DNA from: Onchidella celtica
Lineage: Eukaryota; Mollusca; Gastropoda; Systellommatophora; Onchidiidae
Reading direction: 5' to 3'
DNA length: 64,000 nucleotides
Assembly (NCBI GenBank): GCA_963931925.1
Contig: OZ007567.1
Coordinates: forward strand, 87,644,998 to 87,708,997
Shown piece after piece: positions 13,971 to 25,346 of the stretch (within the stretch, counting starts at the first letter, position 1; each line of letters opens with the position of its first letter). The notes below the pieces were generated by a model. The model was given only the letters and a program-made list of their open reading frames with translations, searched no databases and was not told the origin of the DNA. A program made the translations under genes and the position numbers.

Positions 13971-16007
13971 TACACTGTTACTTAGAAAAAAAGAAATATT
14001 CATAACTTGTGTTTTGAAAGAAATGGCTGGTAGGTAGTGTGAATTATCAATGTGAATGGTAAAGGCAAACAGGTGTTGAAATCCGTAATACACTGTACAG
14101 TGTTCTGAGCTTTCAAAGCTAAAGTTTATTCATAATGATTCAAGTTACATGACATTGCAAACTCTCATTATCCATATCAGTTGGTTAAGCTAATTCCAAC
14201 AAAATTTGCTGTTAATAGTTGTGATATTTATGTCGAGAGCTGAACATCATTAATCTTTTCCTTTGGGTCATAAAAATACTTCTGATGTTAAGATGAATCT
14301 GTTGCATGTGGAAGCTACACTGTGTACTTAATGTGTGTAATCGTTGATGCATTGAAGAAAATTTGTGTTTGTAAATTAGAACATAATTGTAGGTTTGTCA
14401 TCCTTCCCCATAAAACAGTCTGTTCTTTAACCTCAGGATCTTCAACATCAGGACAATCACTTGAGGAACGATGGAAAGCATAATTTGCACAGAAAAAAAC
14501 AACTCATGTTAGGATGTGCAAAGGAAATACAGAATCTTTACCACAAAAGTGGACACTGCTACCCAGTTTCATTGCTCTGTTGTTGTTGTTTTTAATTAGT
14601 GCAGGGACATTATCCAGAGTGTGAGGAGAAGGACTTTTACAAGCATATGTTATTCTATGTTTGTTCAGATGTTAGAGAAAACAACAATTTCTTCAAGTGT
14701 TAAAGAATGCAGCAACTTATTTCTTTCTGTTACATCATCTATATTGTAATTTTGTATCTTCTATAATCTTTACTGTCAAGAAATTTGAAACACATCATTA
14801 TGTTACTGAAACTGCTGCCTTGTAGTCTTTTGTTGTTACTTCTTGCAGCTTCCATCGGAACTTACATGACATTCATTTGATACGAAAATGTAGAATTCTA
14901 CAGTGTTTCTCATTTAAGCTGCAGAACCTGGGTAACAGCTCAGCTACACAGAACCAGTAACAGTCAGGGGTATTTGTTTTGTAAAATGCAATGCAAAACT
15001 TTACACTTTTGTAATTGCTATTGTGTCTAGCTGTTTGGACATGTGACAAGCATCATCAAAGTCTGCTTACCCATATATCAGGAAATCCTCAATGAGAAGA
15101 TCTGTAAAAGTGTATTTGAAGGAGTCTATTTGCTACTTCAGATCTTAAAAATGACTATGAAAAGATGACATTGATGCTACAGTTATACATGCAGACTGTG
15201 TATCAGAAGACCATTCAAACATTGAGTATATAATACATATATCTAATTTCATATGAATGTGAAAAGTGATAGAGATAAGTAGTGAATGGATCATGGCCAA
15301 AGGTCTGACATGGTAGCATCAGATTTAGATCTACAATGGATACAACAATAATTAGTTTAAGCAGAACATGCATTGTTGGTGTTGTGGCTAAAACTGAACC
15401 CATTGCTGTATTATCTTCCTGGACTCATGACAAAGTGTTTGTCTGTCTTATTCATGTAAAATAAACATGACTTTGTTCTTTTGAAAATTGGTGCCTTTAT
15501 ATTATATCACTTTGTTACTTAATTTTCTTTTCTTTCTTGCCTAACTTTCATGATTTTCCTGTATGCAAATGTCAGGCAAGATATATTTTACTTTTATTTG
15601 TAGGCTGCTGGGGAAATAAAACCTTTATTATGGTCCATGTAAAAATTGTTCTTAGTTCCTGTGTATCCTTCAGATCTCTTTCCCAGTCACAGCATCATTT
15701 TGTGGCCTCATTATTAACACATTTTTGTGTGATTTGTTGTTATTGTCGTTGTTCTGAACTCAAGGCAATAATTCAAGCATGTTACCTCTTCCTTTTCTTC
15801 CATCGTTTTAAGCTATTACGTGTTTGGTTGGGTTTTTTTTATTGCTCACCCTTTTGCCAATTGATCCGACATTTGGTAGTTTTTACACTGAACGTTCCTT
15901 TAGTATCCAGAAAACATCTTATAGTTATACATGTGTTACTTTTTGGAAGACATTTCAATCGCTTAATTCAACGCTATATTCTGAAAGACTGTTGTATTAT
16001 TACATAA
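13971..16007. other. Intergenic AT-rich DNA
   Basis: I see no exon, RNA gene or element ends here. ORFs at 15215-15403 and 15537-16007 are unbroken only by chance; they have no splice context and low-complexity hydrophobic content. Confidence 0.5.
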
Positions 16008-16506
16008 TTAGTGTAAGGGCCCGTTCAAAGAACGGGTTGCAAACAACACGCACAATCAGCCCACAGATTATGTAGATCTAGGAAGAAAACAACTCACAAC
16101 TGGCACAGTAACACCCGCATGGCAAGCATTATTCGATGACGTACTCTCTCTCTCTCTCTCTCTCTTACAATAAAAGTAGTAATCTGCAGTCCTGCTTCAG
16201 AACTCATGCGCGCCAGGACACTGCGCACCAAGCTTGATAATGATATGGTTACTTTTTATGACATGCACGGTACTAAAGTCGAAACAAAACAAAGGCAGGA
16301 GGGAGGCCATCATTGTTGAGGAGAAAGCATTATTCGATGTTTTTAGGCCTATTTTCATTTATTACAAAATTACGATACTTCGCTTTCATGTCAAAGGAAT
16401 AGACATGGTAGCAAAAAGAACTATCTTTCACATGTAATTTTTTCAGGTCTGGGCATTTCTTCCTCGCAGCAGTGAATTTTTTTTCCTTGCTGTTTTTTTA
16501 TATAGA
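16008..16506 (-). mobile_element. Helitron, non-autonomous, family 2, copy B
   Basis: Minus-strand copy related to 9440-9895. It begins TCTATATAAAAAAACAGC (from 16506), carries the same internal segments (for example GGCCTCCCTCCTGCC and CAGGTCTGGGCATTTC read in the matching orientation) and ends with hairpin CCCGTTC...GAACGGG, then CTTACA and CTAA at 16011-16008, flanked by A and T. It is 499 bp and contains a (CT)n run at 16145-16165 that copy A lacks. Confidence 0.8.
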
Positions 16507-17087
16507 TTAAACAAACACATCCACAGCGGAAATTTCGATTAGTCTTGAGAAATTATTTCAGTCAACAGTGCCACCAGCCTCTTACGATAATATCAGTAGG
16601 CATACTGTTGCTAACAACAGTTATCACTGGAATAGATAATCAAACCAATTTTCTGGGCGTTTGGCCACCCTGGCTCGAGCACAGGATTGATTCTTTCGAG
16701 AGAGAAGGACTGGTAAAGTGAACTGAATTCAACTCAAAATCAGGTCACTTGGAACGAGCAAAATGTTAAAGTAAAATAAATACTGAAAACAACTGTCAAC
16801 TGTCACAAGGGTCATCTATCTCCTGTCAGACATTGTCACTGGCCGTTACAGCTTAGTGGTCAGTCTGAGTGGTATGCGGTCGACTCCTGTCGTCTTCGTT
16901 CCAGAGAAAGAAATTTGAATATCTGAGATCTCTTTGACGATGCATGCTGAATATTGAAACTCGTGAGGGGGGGGGGGGGCGATATTCAGTACTTGGGGAG
17001 ATATTGGTCTTGCCCGAGTGTGTTTGTATGGCGGGAAATTGGGGGGTGGGGGGGGGATTTCACAGGAAAGGCTACCAAAGGCGTGAA

Positions 17088-17761
17088 TTAAGCTGGGTTT
17101 TCATGTGTACGGAAACATCAAAAAACCCTTCAAGTAGAGGAACAGAAAGAATGTTTTCATTTGTACAGGAACGCCGTCACCGTACACGTGGAAACACTCT
17201 TTCTTTTTACTACATTGTACTTGATGGATTTTTTACTTTTCAGTTTCCGTAATGTACACATGAAAACAAGCTGAGGATATTCAACTCGAACGTGAAGTCA
17301 GTCCTGTTGTATGGATGTGAGACTTGGAATGCGTCCCAGGCCTGCATAAAGAGAATCCAAGTTTTCATCAACAGATGTTTGAGGAAGCTACTTAAGATCA
17401 GATGGACAGACAAGGTGAGCAATGAAATTGTATGGAAAAGAACAAGACAGAGCCCAGTCAGAGAGGAAATTGGTAGGAGGCGATGGAGATGGATCGGCCA
17501 CACTCTCAGGAGGCCAGGAAACAGCATCACGAAGAAGGTATTGGATTGGAATCCCCAGGGCAAGAGATCAAGAGGAAGGCCGCGCGGAACGTGGAGAAGA
17601 GCCAGAGAAAATGATGTGCAACGAAGCGGAAAGACTTGGAATAATGTAAAGAGGCTGGCCCATGATAGAGAGGGATGGAAAGTGTTTGTTGGTGGCCTAT
17701 ACCCTGATCCAGGGTGAGAAAGGCAATGATGATGATGATGACACATGAAAACCCAGCTTAA
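17088..17761. mobile_element. TTAA-flanked MITE interrupted by a LINE fragment
   Basis: TTAA at 17088-17091 is followed by GCTGGGTTTTCATGTGTA. The right end carries the inverted complement (TACACATGAAAAC just before the LINE and ACACATGAAAACCCAGC after it) ending in TTAA at 17758-17761. Without the LINE and one target duplication the MITE is about 189 bp. TTAA ends suggest a piggyBac-type source. Confidence 0.75.
17268..17740 (+). mobile_element. 5'-truncated RTE-like LINE copy, nested in the MITE
   Basis: The 473-bp insert matches the 3' end of the full-length LINE at 57580-60823 with only a few differences (for example AGCCCAGTC against AACCCAGTC). It contains the C-terminal reading frame ending GGLYPDPG and the (GAT)n/(ATG)n tail. 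Target duplications ACACATGAAAAC at 17256-17267 and 17741-17752 are perfect. The frame is open but lacks endonuclease and reverse transcriptase. Confidence 0.9.
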
Positions 17762-19227
17762 AACGGAGTGACCATTTGAGACACGACTTCGAATTGGGTT
17801 CTATCAAGAACTACTATATGAACAGGACTCTCAGGGCCGATCTTCTGACTTCGCTAGAGAAGGCCATTTGATTACTGCCACCTGCCACCTTATTACTGAC
17901 ACTCTGAGACTCTCCAATTGACCTGTGACATACCAATTGTAACCAGTGTTGCATCCAAATCTCATTAAATAAAGCCGTTTTACCACAGTTAATGACAATA
18001 CGATACAGTGAAACCTCTGGGTAGTCCTTGGGTTCTATGTGTACCGGTACAGTGAGGATGATTTGGGGGGGGGGGGGGGGAGTTTTAAGGTAAAGGTCAG
18101 GATTACGTTTAGCTAATTGGCCACGATATCCATTTCACTACCGACGTGGCTGCAATTAAGTATCTTCTTTCAGAAATTGGCCATAAGTTGGTACATGTAA
18201 TAAAATCTTCACAAGTACTTTGGCGACGAGGCCAAATACCCCGCCCTTATCTAAAAAGGATATGCAGCCGTGAACTAAATCCAATCGCAAACGCGGATAT
18301 TTTATCTTGTTTCGAGATGACAGTGGAAGATCTGGCCAGTCATTTCCTTTCTTGTCATTAAAGATAGGACTGAAATTCTCTCCACCAGAGGTTACGTTAA
18401 TCTGTATCAATGGTCAAGAAAATAAGATTACCCCATACACCCAATTATTTTTACTACGACCCCCTCCCCTCCCATTTAGAAAAGGGGTTTGCATTGCTGG
18501 TAACTTTGTTCACAGACAAACTCGCAGAATCGCGTCATTGCGACATTCATACTAGTGCTCTATTTCTTACAAACAAAAATATGCACGCTTACACACACAC
18601 ACACACACACACACACACGTAAAAACTCGAAATATTCCCTTTTCACACATACACTCTTCCCCCATCACTGTTTTATTTTTCCCTTCCACGCGGTCCTAGT
18701 TGTTTGCAGGTTAAAGTACTCATTTTTCTCTTCCACGGTTTTTGCTTGTTGTCTGACTCTTTCAGTCTAGCCACTGACTATGGAAAAGAATGCGGTGGAC
18801 AGCATCTCTCACCGCGGCGACGTCAGAGATGTCTTGTACAACGGTGTGTCAAAAACCAAATACTGGACCCATTTGTAACTTGTACATCCCTCTGGCCAGC
18901 TCGGGACAGCCTGACAAAGTTACCGGCTTACACTGAGGTCGCCACAGTGCTGTCTGGACAAAGAATTGATGCGACCACTTAGTACTGAATAATCACCACT
19001 GAGCAAGACATAACTGCAATTAAGCTACAAATACTCCTGGCTGCAGAGAGTGTGACTCGATACCAAATCCTGTATAAATAACTTTGTAAAATTATTGGTT
19101 CCCCATGGAATAGCAGAATATTTACCAGGGTACTTCAAATAATTCCACAATACCCTCTTTGAGCACGTGTATCTTTGATCCGGCTTTTGGAGTGGCGCGC
19201 AATATGGTCCGTCTTCCCTAATATTTA
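17762..19227. other. Intergenic DNA with G-run and (CA)n microsatellite
   Basis: Contains a poly(G) run at about 18064-18080 and a (CA)n microsatellite at about 18591-18618. ORFs of 60-92 codons here have no homology that I recognise. Nothing else is supported. Confidence 0.5.
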
Positions 19228-19740
19228 TCTATATTATTAAAAAACAACAAAAAAAACTTACCCGATTTTTAACAAGACCTATCGCCGCTCCTACAGCTCA
19301 GATTTGCCTGAAATTTTAGAGATGCATTTCTTTCGACTTGCAGAAGTTCTCTTGCGGCTGATTTCGTTTCCGATCATTTTTTTACTTTTCACGAACTCAT
19401 AACATGAGCCCAAGACCTCACCACTTCCTGCGAAAAGTTCACTATTAAAACACAGCTCAGTACGCAGATTATTGCCATTTTATGACAGTCTTCGCCTCAA
19501 ATAATGACGGGGTGCTTCGGACATTAACCCGCAAAATAATGGGAGTGCAAGAAGATTTCTCTAAAAACAAGCAAACAACAGCAACAACGAAACAAATCTA
19601 AAGAGGCAGGCAAGGCGGATCAGATCCATCATAATCACCCAGAACCAATGAGTTTATATGGTGCTCGGTAAGCTTTTTGTCCAGATCTGAAACTAATATA
19701 AACAGATTTATCCCATTCAAAGCTGGGGCGGTGTATAAAA
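19228..19740 (+). mobile_element. Diverged Helitron-like remnant related to family 1
   Basis: Starts A|TCTATATTATTAAAAA at 19228. Near 19621-19720 it shares with the 38502-39213 element the segments TCCATCATAATCACCCAGA and CTGAAACTAATA followed by a TTTATCCC-containing end. The terminal hairpin and CTRR are eroded, so the 3' boundary is approximate. Confidence 0.5.
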
Positions 19741-22700
19741 AATTATTGTTTTATCCCATGTCTGGTCATAATACCGGTACTTAGCCTAATAGTTAATAGA
19801 TCTGAGACACGGAAACGTACATGCATACCACAGAGTTCTCTAGATAGAGCTCTGTGATGCATACATACATTATATACACATACAGTACATGCATGCTCTC
19901 ATAAACATAAACGGCCGAAACACTTGAACAAGGGGGGTTTCTTCTCTGAAGACTCTCTGTTGTCTGGCTCCCCCATGAGTTTCTAGCTACTGCTACTACA
20001 ATATCTCTGGGTAAAGAGGTAAAAGATGTCTAAAAATGGCTACTTCGTCTTCATAGAAAGGTGACGTTGGGGGAATCGATTCCAAGGCAATAATTCCAAA
20101 GCTTTACTGGAAGCGATACGCGGAAATATCACTTTTGCTCAGAATAACAGTTAATTATTGTAAAGGCGGGGGTAATAACTAGATGTGGCAATGGGCTTAT
20201 ACCAAAAACCTAGCTGTTGTGAGACCATTGTGAAACATAATTAATGAACATCGTGATGTGAATTAAGAGAGGGAACAACAATTAGGCGGGAATAAATGAA
20301 TTCAGGCAACGGTTCCGCTCAGGGGACCTCAAACTTTTGTAGACTATGCCAAAGACTGTAGAATTAACTTCCACCTTCTTTGTCTACGCTCGACCTAACA
20401 TTTTTGGGATCATCCCACAAAATTTGTCGTTCGCACCACGTCAAGTTCTGATCGTAATGGAATAAAATATGAAACTTACTAACTCTTCTTTCGCCAGCCG
20501 CTGGGCCACATTGTACCTACTTGAGAATGAAACAGTAAAAGTTAAAACGCGGCCAATATGGCTTTTACAATATTTAGTCAGGTACACAAAAAAAAAAAAA
20601 GCAAACTAATCAATTTTGAAAAAAAAAACACGGAACAGTTCGATTTTTGCCATGCCATACTCGTGTAGTTTGCATGCATTTTGAATTCATTGTAATGGTA
20701 CAATTTTTTTCTGTTTCTTATGCTTTTTTCTTGACTTGGACCTTGCATAATACATGTTTTTCTCATTTATTTATTTATTTATTTATATTTGTTTATTTAG
20801 TGTTCGCCACGGTTTAACCGAGGGCCAAACCCCTCTGCGACCTCAGTTGTTGTTGTTTTTTTGTGTGTAGTTAAATAATTTGTTCATTTTCTAAACATGA
20901 GTGCACATCCCCAAGTGGGATGAGGCTGCTTGAGACCCTGTGGCAAAGCCAGGAAAATGGGCGGAGCTTTACCCAAGCATGTTTGCCTGCCACAGTGCAC
21001 CAACTACACAACCACCACTAGCAAAATTAATCACCACCATTGCTTCATCCATCACTGCGACTCTCCAAGCGGTTGCAGTCATCATGACCTTCGTCACTTA
21101 CACGAAGAGCTTGTCACCAAGAACACTTCACTTCTGTCAGCCGACAGTTTAGCTTTCTTCTTCAGACAGATTCGTTTCCAGGCTTTTACTGCCACTTCAC
21201 TCTCAACTACGTCATCTTTTATCTCTCATTTATTTCCTTCTTTTTATTCTCTTCCCATGTTTCCCATGTTAGTGCAGACCGAAAGTTACTTCGCGTGCCA
21301 GCTATGCATAAATCAGTTGTCTTTGTTTCCAAGGCCGTTCTAGGTTTCAAAGATACACGAACGAAGCTGGTCTTTCTGTGGCTAATATACGAGATAAACT
21401 GATTGTAAACATAACATAATAAAACTATACTGATTTGACTTCTTTCAGCTACTCACCGGCCATTATTCAAAATATCTGGGGTTGTCTGAAACCTACTTAA
21501 TTTTAACACGGAAGAAAAAAAAAAAAGGATTGGATTTTCTAAATAGGATGGGTAATTTTCTTCACGAGTTTTTGTATCTGAAACGTCAACAGTCACATAT
21601 AATTTACAAGTACATGTACAAGAATAGGCATGTTCCATGTGGAATTTCTTGTTTACCTTGTAACGGAAAACATTAGCCCGACCGATGACAAAGGTCCTCA
21701 GCGTCATGCATAATGTGCAGCTGCCATACACATGAAGGCATAAACATTATAGGAGAGTGAAAGACAAGAAGATGCGCTTCCTCTGATGTTAAACAAAAGG
21801 GGAGCAAGAAAAAAATGACAAACAAACAAAAAATATTGTTGTGTTGAAATTTTAACTGTGCGGGACCTTTATAAACATACCATTGTCTTATCTGGGCGGC
21901 AACGATTTGAAAAAAGAACAAAGAAAACTGAAAGTCCAGCTTAGGTTGTGCATCTTCAACAATGGCTGTACCCACGTGTACAGAGTTGAAATAAATAAAT
22001 AATACAAAGTGACACTGATGTATAGGCCTACAGATATGCCTTGTGGCAGTGCCCCCATTTTCTAACTTGTTATGCCTGTCTCCTGACCTGCACACTGATT
22101 AATGAATGTCCTACAGCTTTTGCTTTTGTTTCCCAGTGTCTTTTTCTCTTTAGATATACCTTGTTAATTTCAAGGTTCTTTAGCATGCATGGCCGTCCAT
22201 GTTAACTGTTTGCATTTTGAGCCTCTCCTGTCAAGTGTCATTTAACTTGGCCATAGACAGCAAAACTACCTGGCAGTTAATTATTGTGATACTTCTTATA
22301 AATTGTCCCTGGCCTTGACGAAACTTTCTGGTTTACATTTTGTGTTATCTGTGAGTTATTCACACTTGTATGCATATAAAATGCAGTCCCTGAAATCGGT
22401 ATAATTATTTTCCCCTGGACCAGGTAGACTGACGACAAAAATTAATTATTTTGCATAGTCTAGAGCTTTGGGAGATCAACCCAGATCTTTATGTCCATAT
22501 AATTTATGTACATTTTCTTTCTTTCTCGGTATTTGTTTGTCGCCATGCGTTTGTATTTGTGAATGTCTGCAAATGGATGTTTGCATTTGAAGTGTGTACG
22601 TTAATGAGTTGTTGATGCAAGATCCTTGTTGCTGAAGCTGACAGTTCCGACACTGGAATTTAAACGATTTTGTCAGACATTATTAAAAGGTTCCCATAGT

Positions 22701-22743
22701 GTGACATTCTGTTTGTTTGTTTGCTTTTCTATCCTTACAGGAA
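19741..22743. other. Intergenic DNA, no gene recognised
   Basis: Holds an (ATTT)n stretch at about 20767-20810 and A-rich runs. The 137-codon ORF at 20930-21343 is compositionally odd (His/Thr/Ser-rich) and has no initiation or splice context that I can support. Confidence 0.45.
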
Positions 22744-23177
22744 TAGGCCCATTGCGAATGACGTCACATAGTGTTTTTGTTTTGTTCTTCTGACATCTAA
22801 GATGGCCGCTGGATCAGCTGACGAGTGCAATTTCGAGATATGTCTAAGCGGTTAAAATGCCTGCTGGTTGCATTGTAGTTGACTGTTATGACAGGGGTGG
22901 AAAGGATGGATCCAAGCTGGTCAGATTCCCTACTATCCGTGTAAACAAGGGAAAGGAAGTGAAAGAATTGACCGAACGTCTCCCATGTGCATGTAGGCTA
23001 CATACGTGCCATTGTTTACGGTAGTAAACTAATTTTAGCTCGCCGCCGGTTGGTTCGCGACGCCTGAAGTGCTCGCAGTGCAAATCAGCTAACGAATCAA
23101 AATCAATGCTACTATCGCCATGGTTGTGCGTCGGTCTTTACAACAAAGATGGCCGATAAATATGCGCAATGGGCCTA
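22744..23177 (+). mobile_element. 434-bp TIR element carrying a THAP-domain fragment
   Basis: Perfect 13-bp terminal inverted repeats TAGGCCCATTGCG (22744-22756) and CGCAATGGGCCTA (23165-23177). Flanks TACAGGAA (22736-22743) and TACAGCAA (23178-23185) look like an 8-bp target duplication with one mismatch. An 8-bp duplication fits hAT or P-type elements. Inside is a THAP-like start (22857-23024). AAGATGGCCG occurs near both ends in inverted orientation, supporting a single unit. Confidence 0.65.
22857..23024 (+). pseudogene. THAP zinc-finger N-terminal fragment
   Basis: A 55-codon frame begins MPAGCIVVDCYDRGG and continues to KLVRFPTIRVNKGKE before a stop at 23022-23024. The start Met, the C-x4-C spacing and the following R-F-P are the pattern of THAP DNA-binding domains, which bind zinc through C2CH. 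The distal Cys/His pair and the AVPTIF-type end are missing, so it is a fragment or a first exon; no convincing donor was found. THAP domains occur both in host regulators and in P-element transposases, which fits its position inside a TIR element. Confidence 0.5.
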
Positions 23178-23185
23178 TACAGCAA

Positions 23186-25346
23186 GCTCGTATCCGACGT
23201 ATCTGTTTGTTTGTCTGAGCCATAGAAACCCGTGGGTTCTCACTAATCTCCAGGTGGCGAGGCACAAAATTAAAATATGGCAAAACAACAACAACAACAA
23301 CGAAGTATGATTATGGCAGTGTCCAGCGTTATCGACAAACAACAAGGAAACAATGCAATAGATTCTAAGAGAATGAAAATAAAAGAAATGCCCGTATCAG
23401 GTAAGGGCGGGGGAAGAAGGAAACAAATGTAGAAATGACGCTATAGTACACGTGTCCCCGCCGTCCATCTTACATGACAATGGCCAAGGGTTTCGCAGCT
23501 CCATAACTCACGACAATCTGTCATATCTAGATTGGAAATCATACTGCCCCTCAACATGACAATGGAATGGCAACTATAGTAAGTACGTTTATAGATACAT
23601 AAGTAAGTCCGCGTTTTTATCCATCAGCGTGCAAGTCGTGTCGCTCATTCATCAGGCGGAGTGGGAAAAACATGATTCTGTCTTGAAAGGCTGAGATGAA
23701 CGAGTATGTCTGAAGTTTAATCCCATGCATTTTTCCCTCCCTATCTATCTCCTTCACATCAGTATTTGCCACACCCCTGGCCCTGTTGTTGAATGGGGCA
23801 AAGGGGCGTGGCCTGCTATATGGATGGTCCAGCAAATAGCCTATAAATATAGAGCTCCCTTGCTATTTTGGCCTTACAAATATTTGTGTAAAGGCTGTGG
23901 AGTTCATCAAAGATCTGCACCGTTTCACGGATAGCTGATATTCGTTCACGGTAACTATTTTGTTTGTGTGATTGTATCGTAATAATAATAATTACAGTGA
24001 ACAAAAAAAATGCGTGTTTAAAGGGGACATTTATCTTACGCCTTTAAGTCACAAAATTAAATGTAGCCTGCCTTTGCCAGTTATCATTTATCCGCCCACG
24101 AATTAACCAGATCTAATCTTTTCTGCCCATTGTTGTTATTGTTTCCTGTTATATCTTGTCTGGGAGAAGGAATGGTGAGCAAAACCTGAAATGTTAGAGC
24201 AAAACAAATTGGGATTCTGCAATGTTAAGCTCCCTGAAAACAAAGCAACTGCGTCAGTATAAGAAACGGAACAGTTTACTTGTCAGGTGTAAAAAGGAAA
24301 AACTACTAGCCAGGTGATAATAATTACTTTATTGCCTCGAGCTGACCTTTAACTTGAAGGGAAATTGCCAGTTGCCATGTTCGAACAAATTAAAGCCAAA
24401 ATGTCATGGAACAGCAGTCATGTAACGCGATCCTGATGAATGGAGTCATTTGAGAGCATTTAAAGGCTTGTCATTTTGTTTATCAAAGATTGAATTGAGT
24501 ACAATTTGGTGCTCTTGGTATGGTGTCAGAAAAGGAAGTTCTTGAAGAAATAGGAGATTTAGTTTGAGATTGTAATCTTGTAGCCATGCAAAAGTGATGT
24601 GGAGAAATAAAAGGGAATGGGGGGAAGACTGAGGAATCACAGGAGGGGACATTGCTCTTGCGATACGCAGAGCTAGAGGCAATGAAGGGCGATCTCCAAA
24701 TGTGGCTCTTTATTGGTTTGTGAAAATAGAGATTTTTTGATTTTTTTAAAATGTAGAGTAATGTTGAGCATAAGTCCGACAAATATGATGTGGTGAACAG
24801 GTACTTCTTTTTATGTCACAATTTATTTGTTTTTTTATTATTGACTCATTATAACATGGCCTAATTCATAAGAACTACAACTGTCAAACAAGAGTTTTTG
24901 AAAACACTTTATATTCTCATCCAATGATCCAACTCATTATGATTCGAGGAAACTTTTTTTTTTATATGTACATATAATGAAGAATATGAAAGCAAGGCGG
25001 TAGAAAAGAACAGACCGATCCATAGTGGCAACCATAATTATTATATTTGCCTGACTACCCGAACATTCATTCTTCCATGCATGTATGTGTCTGCCCACCT
25101 TTCTATTCATGCGACAGCCTATCAGTATCAGTCTGTCCGTCCACTCATGATGTGCAAGACAAACCTTTACGCTTAGCCTAATCATCCCAAACACTAGCAC
25201 CACATGTTAGATAAATTATGCAAATCTTGTGTACACGCTCGCTTATTTGTTGATTCGCAACTCGACTTTTCCTTGTATTCGTTCTTGAGCCCAAGAGAAA
25301 ACAGGAACAAAAATGTAATATTCTATTCTCGATTGTCTTTCACCAG
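23186..25346. other. Upstream region of the secreted-protein gene
   Basis: No coding exon recognised. The start of the 25347 exon looks like a splice acceptor, so a 5'UTR exon and the promoter probably lie somewhere in this stretch, but I cannot place them. Confidence 0.4.

Noticed and set aside
16838-16910. Possible tRNA-like SINE head (AGCTTAGTGGTCAG)
   Set aside because: Box B is absent and no repeated partner was found in the window.
20930-21343. 137-codon ORF with His/Thr/Ser-rich sequence
   Set aside because: No recognisable domain, signal, splice sites or codon-use support.
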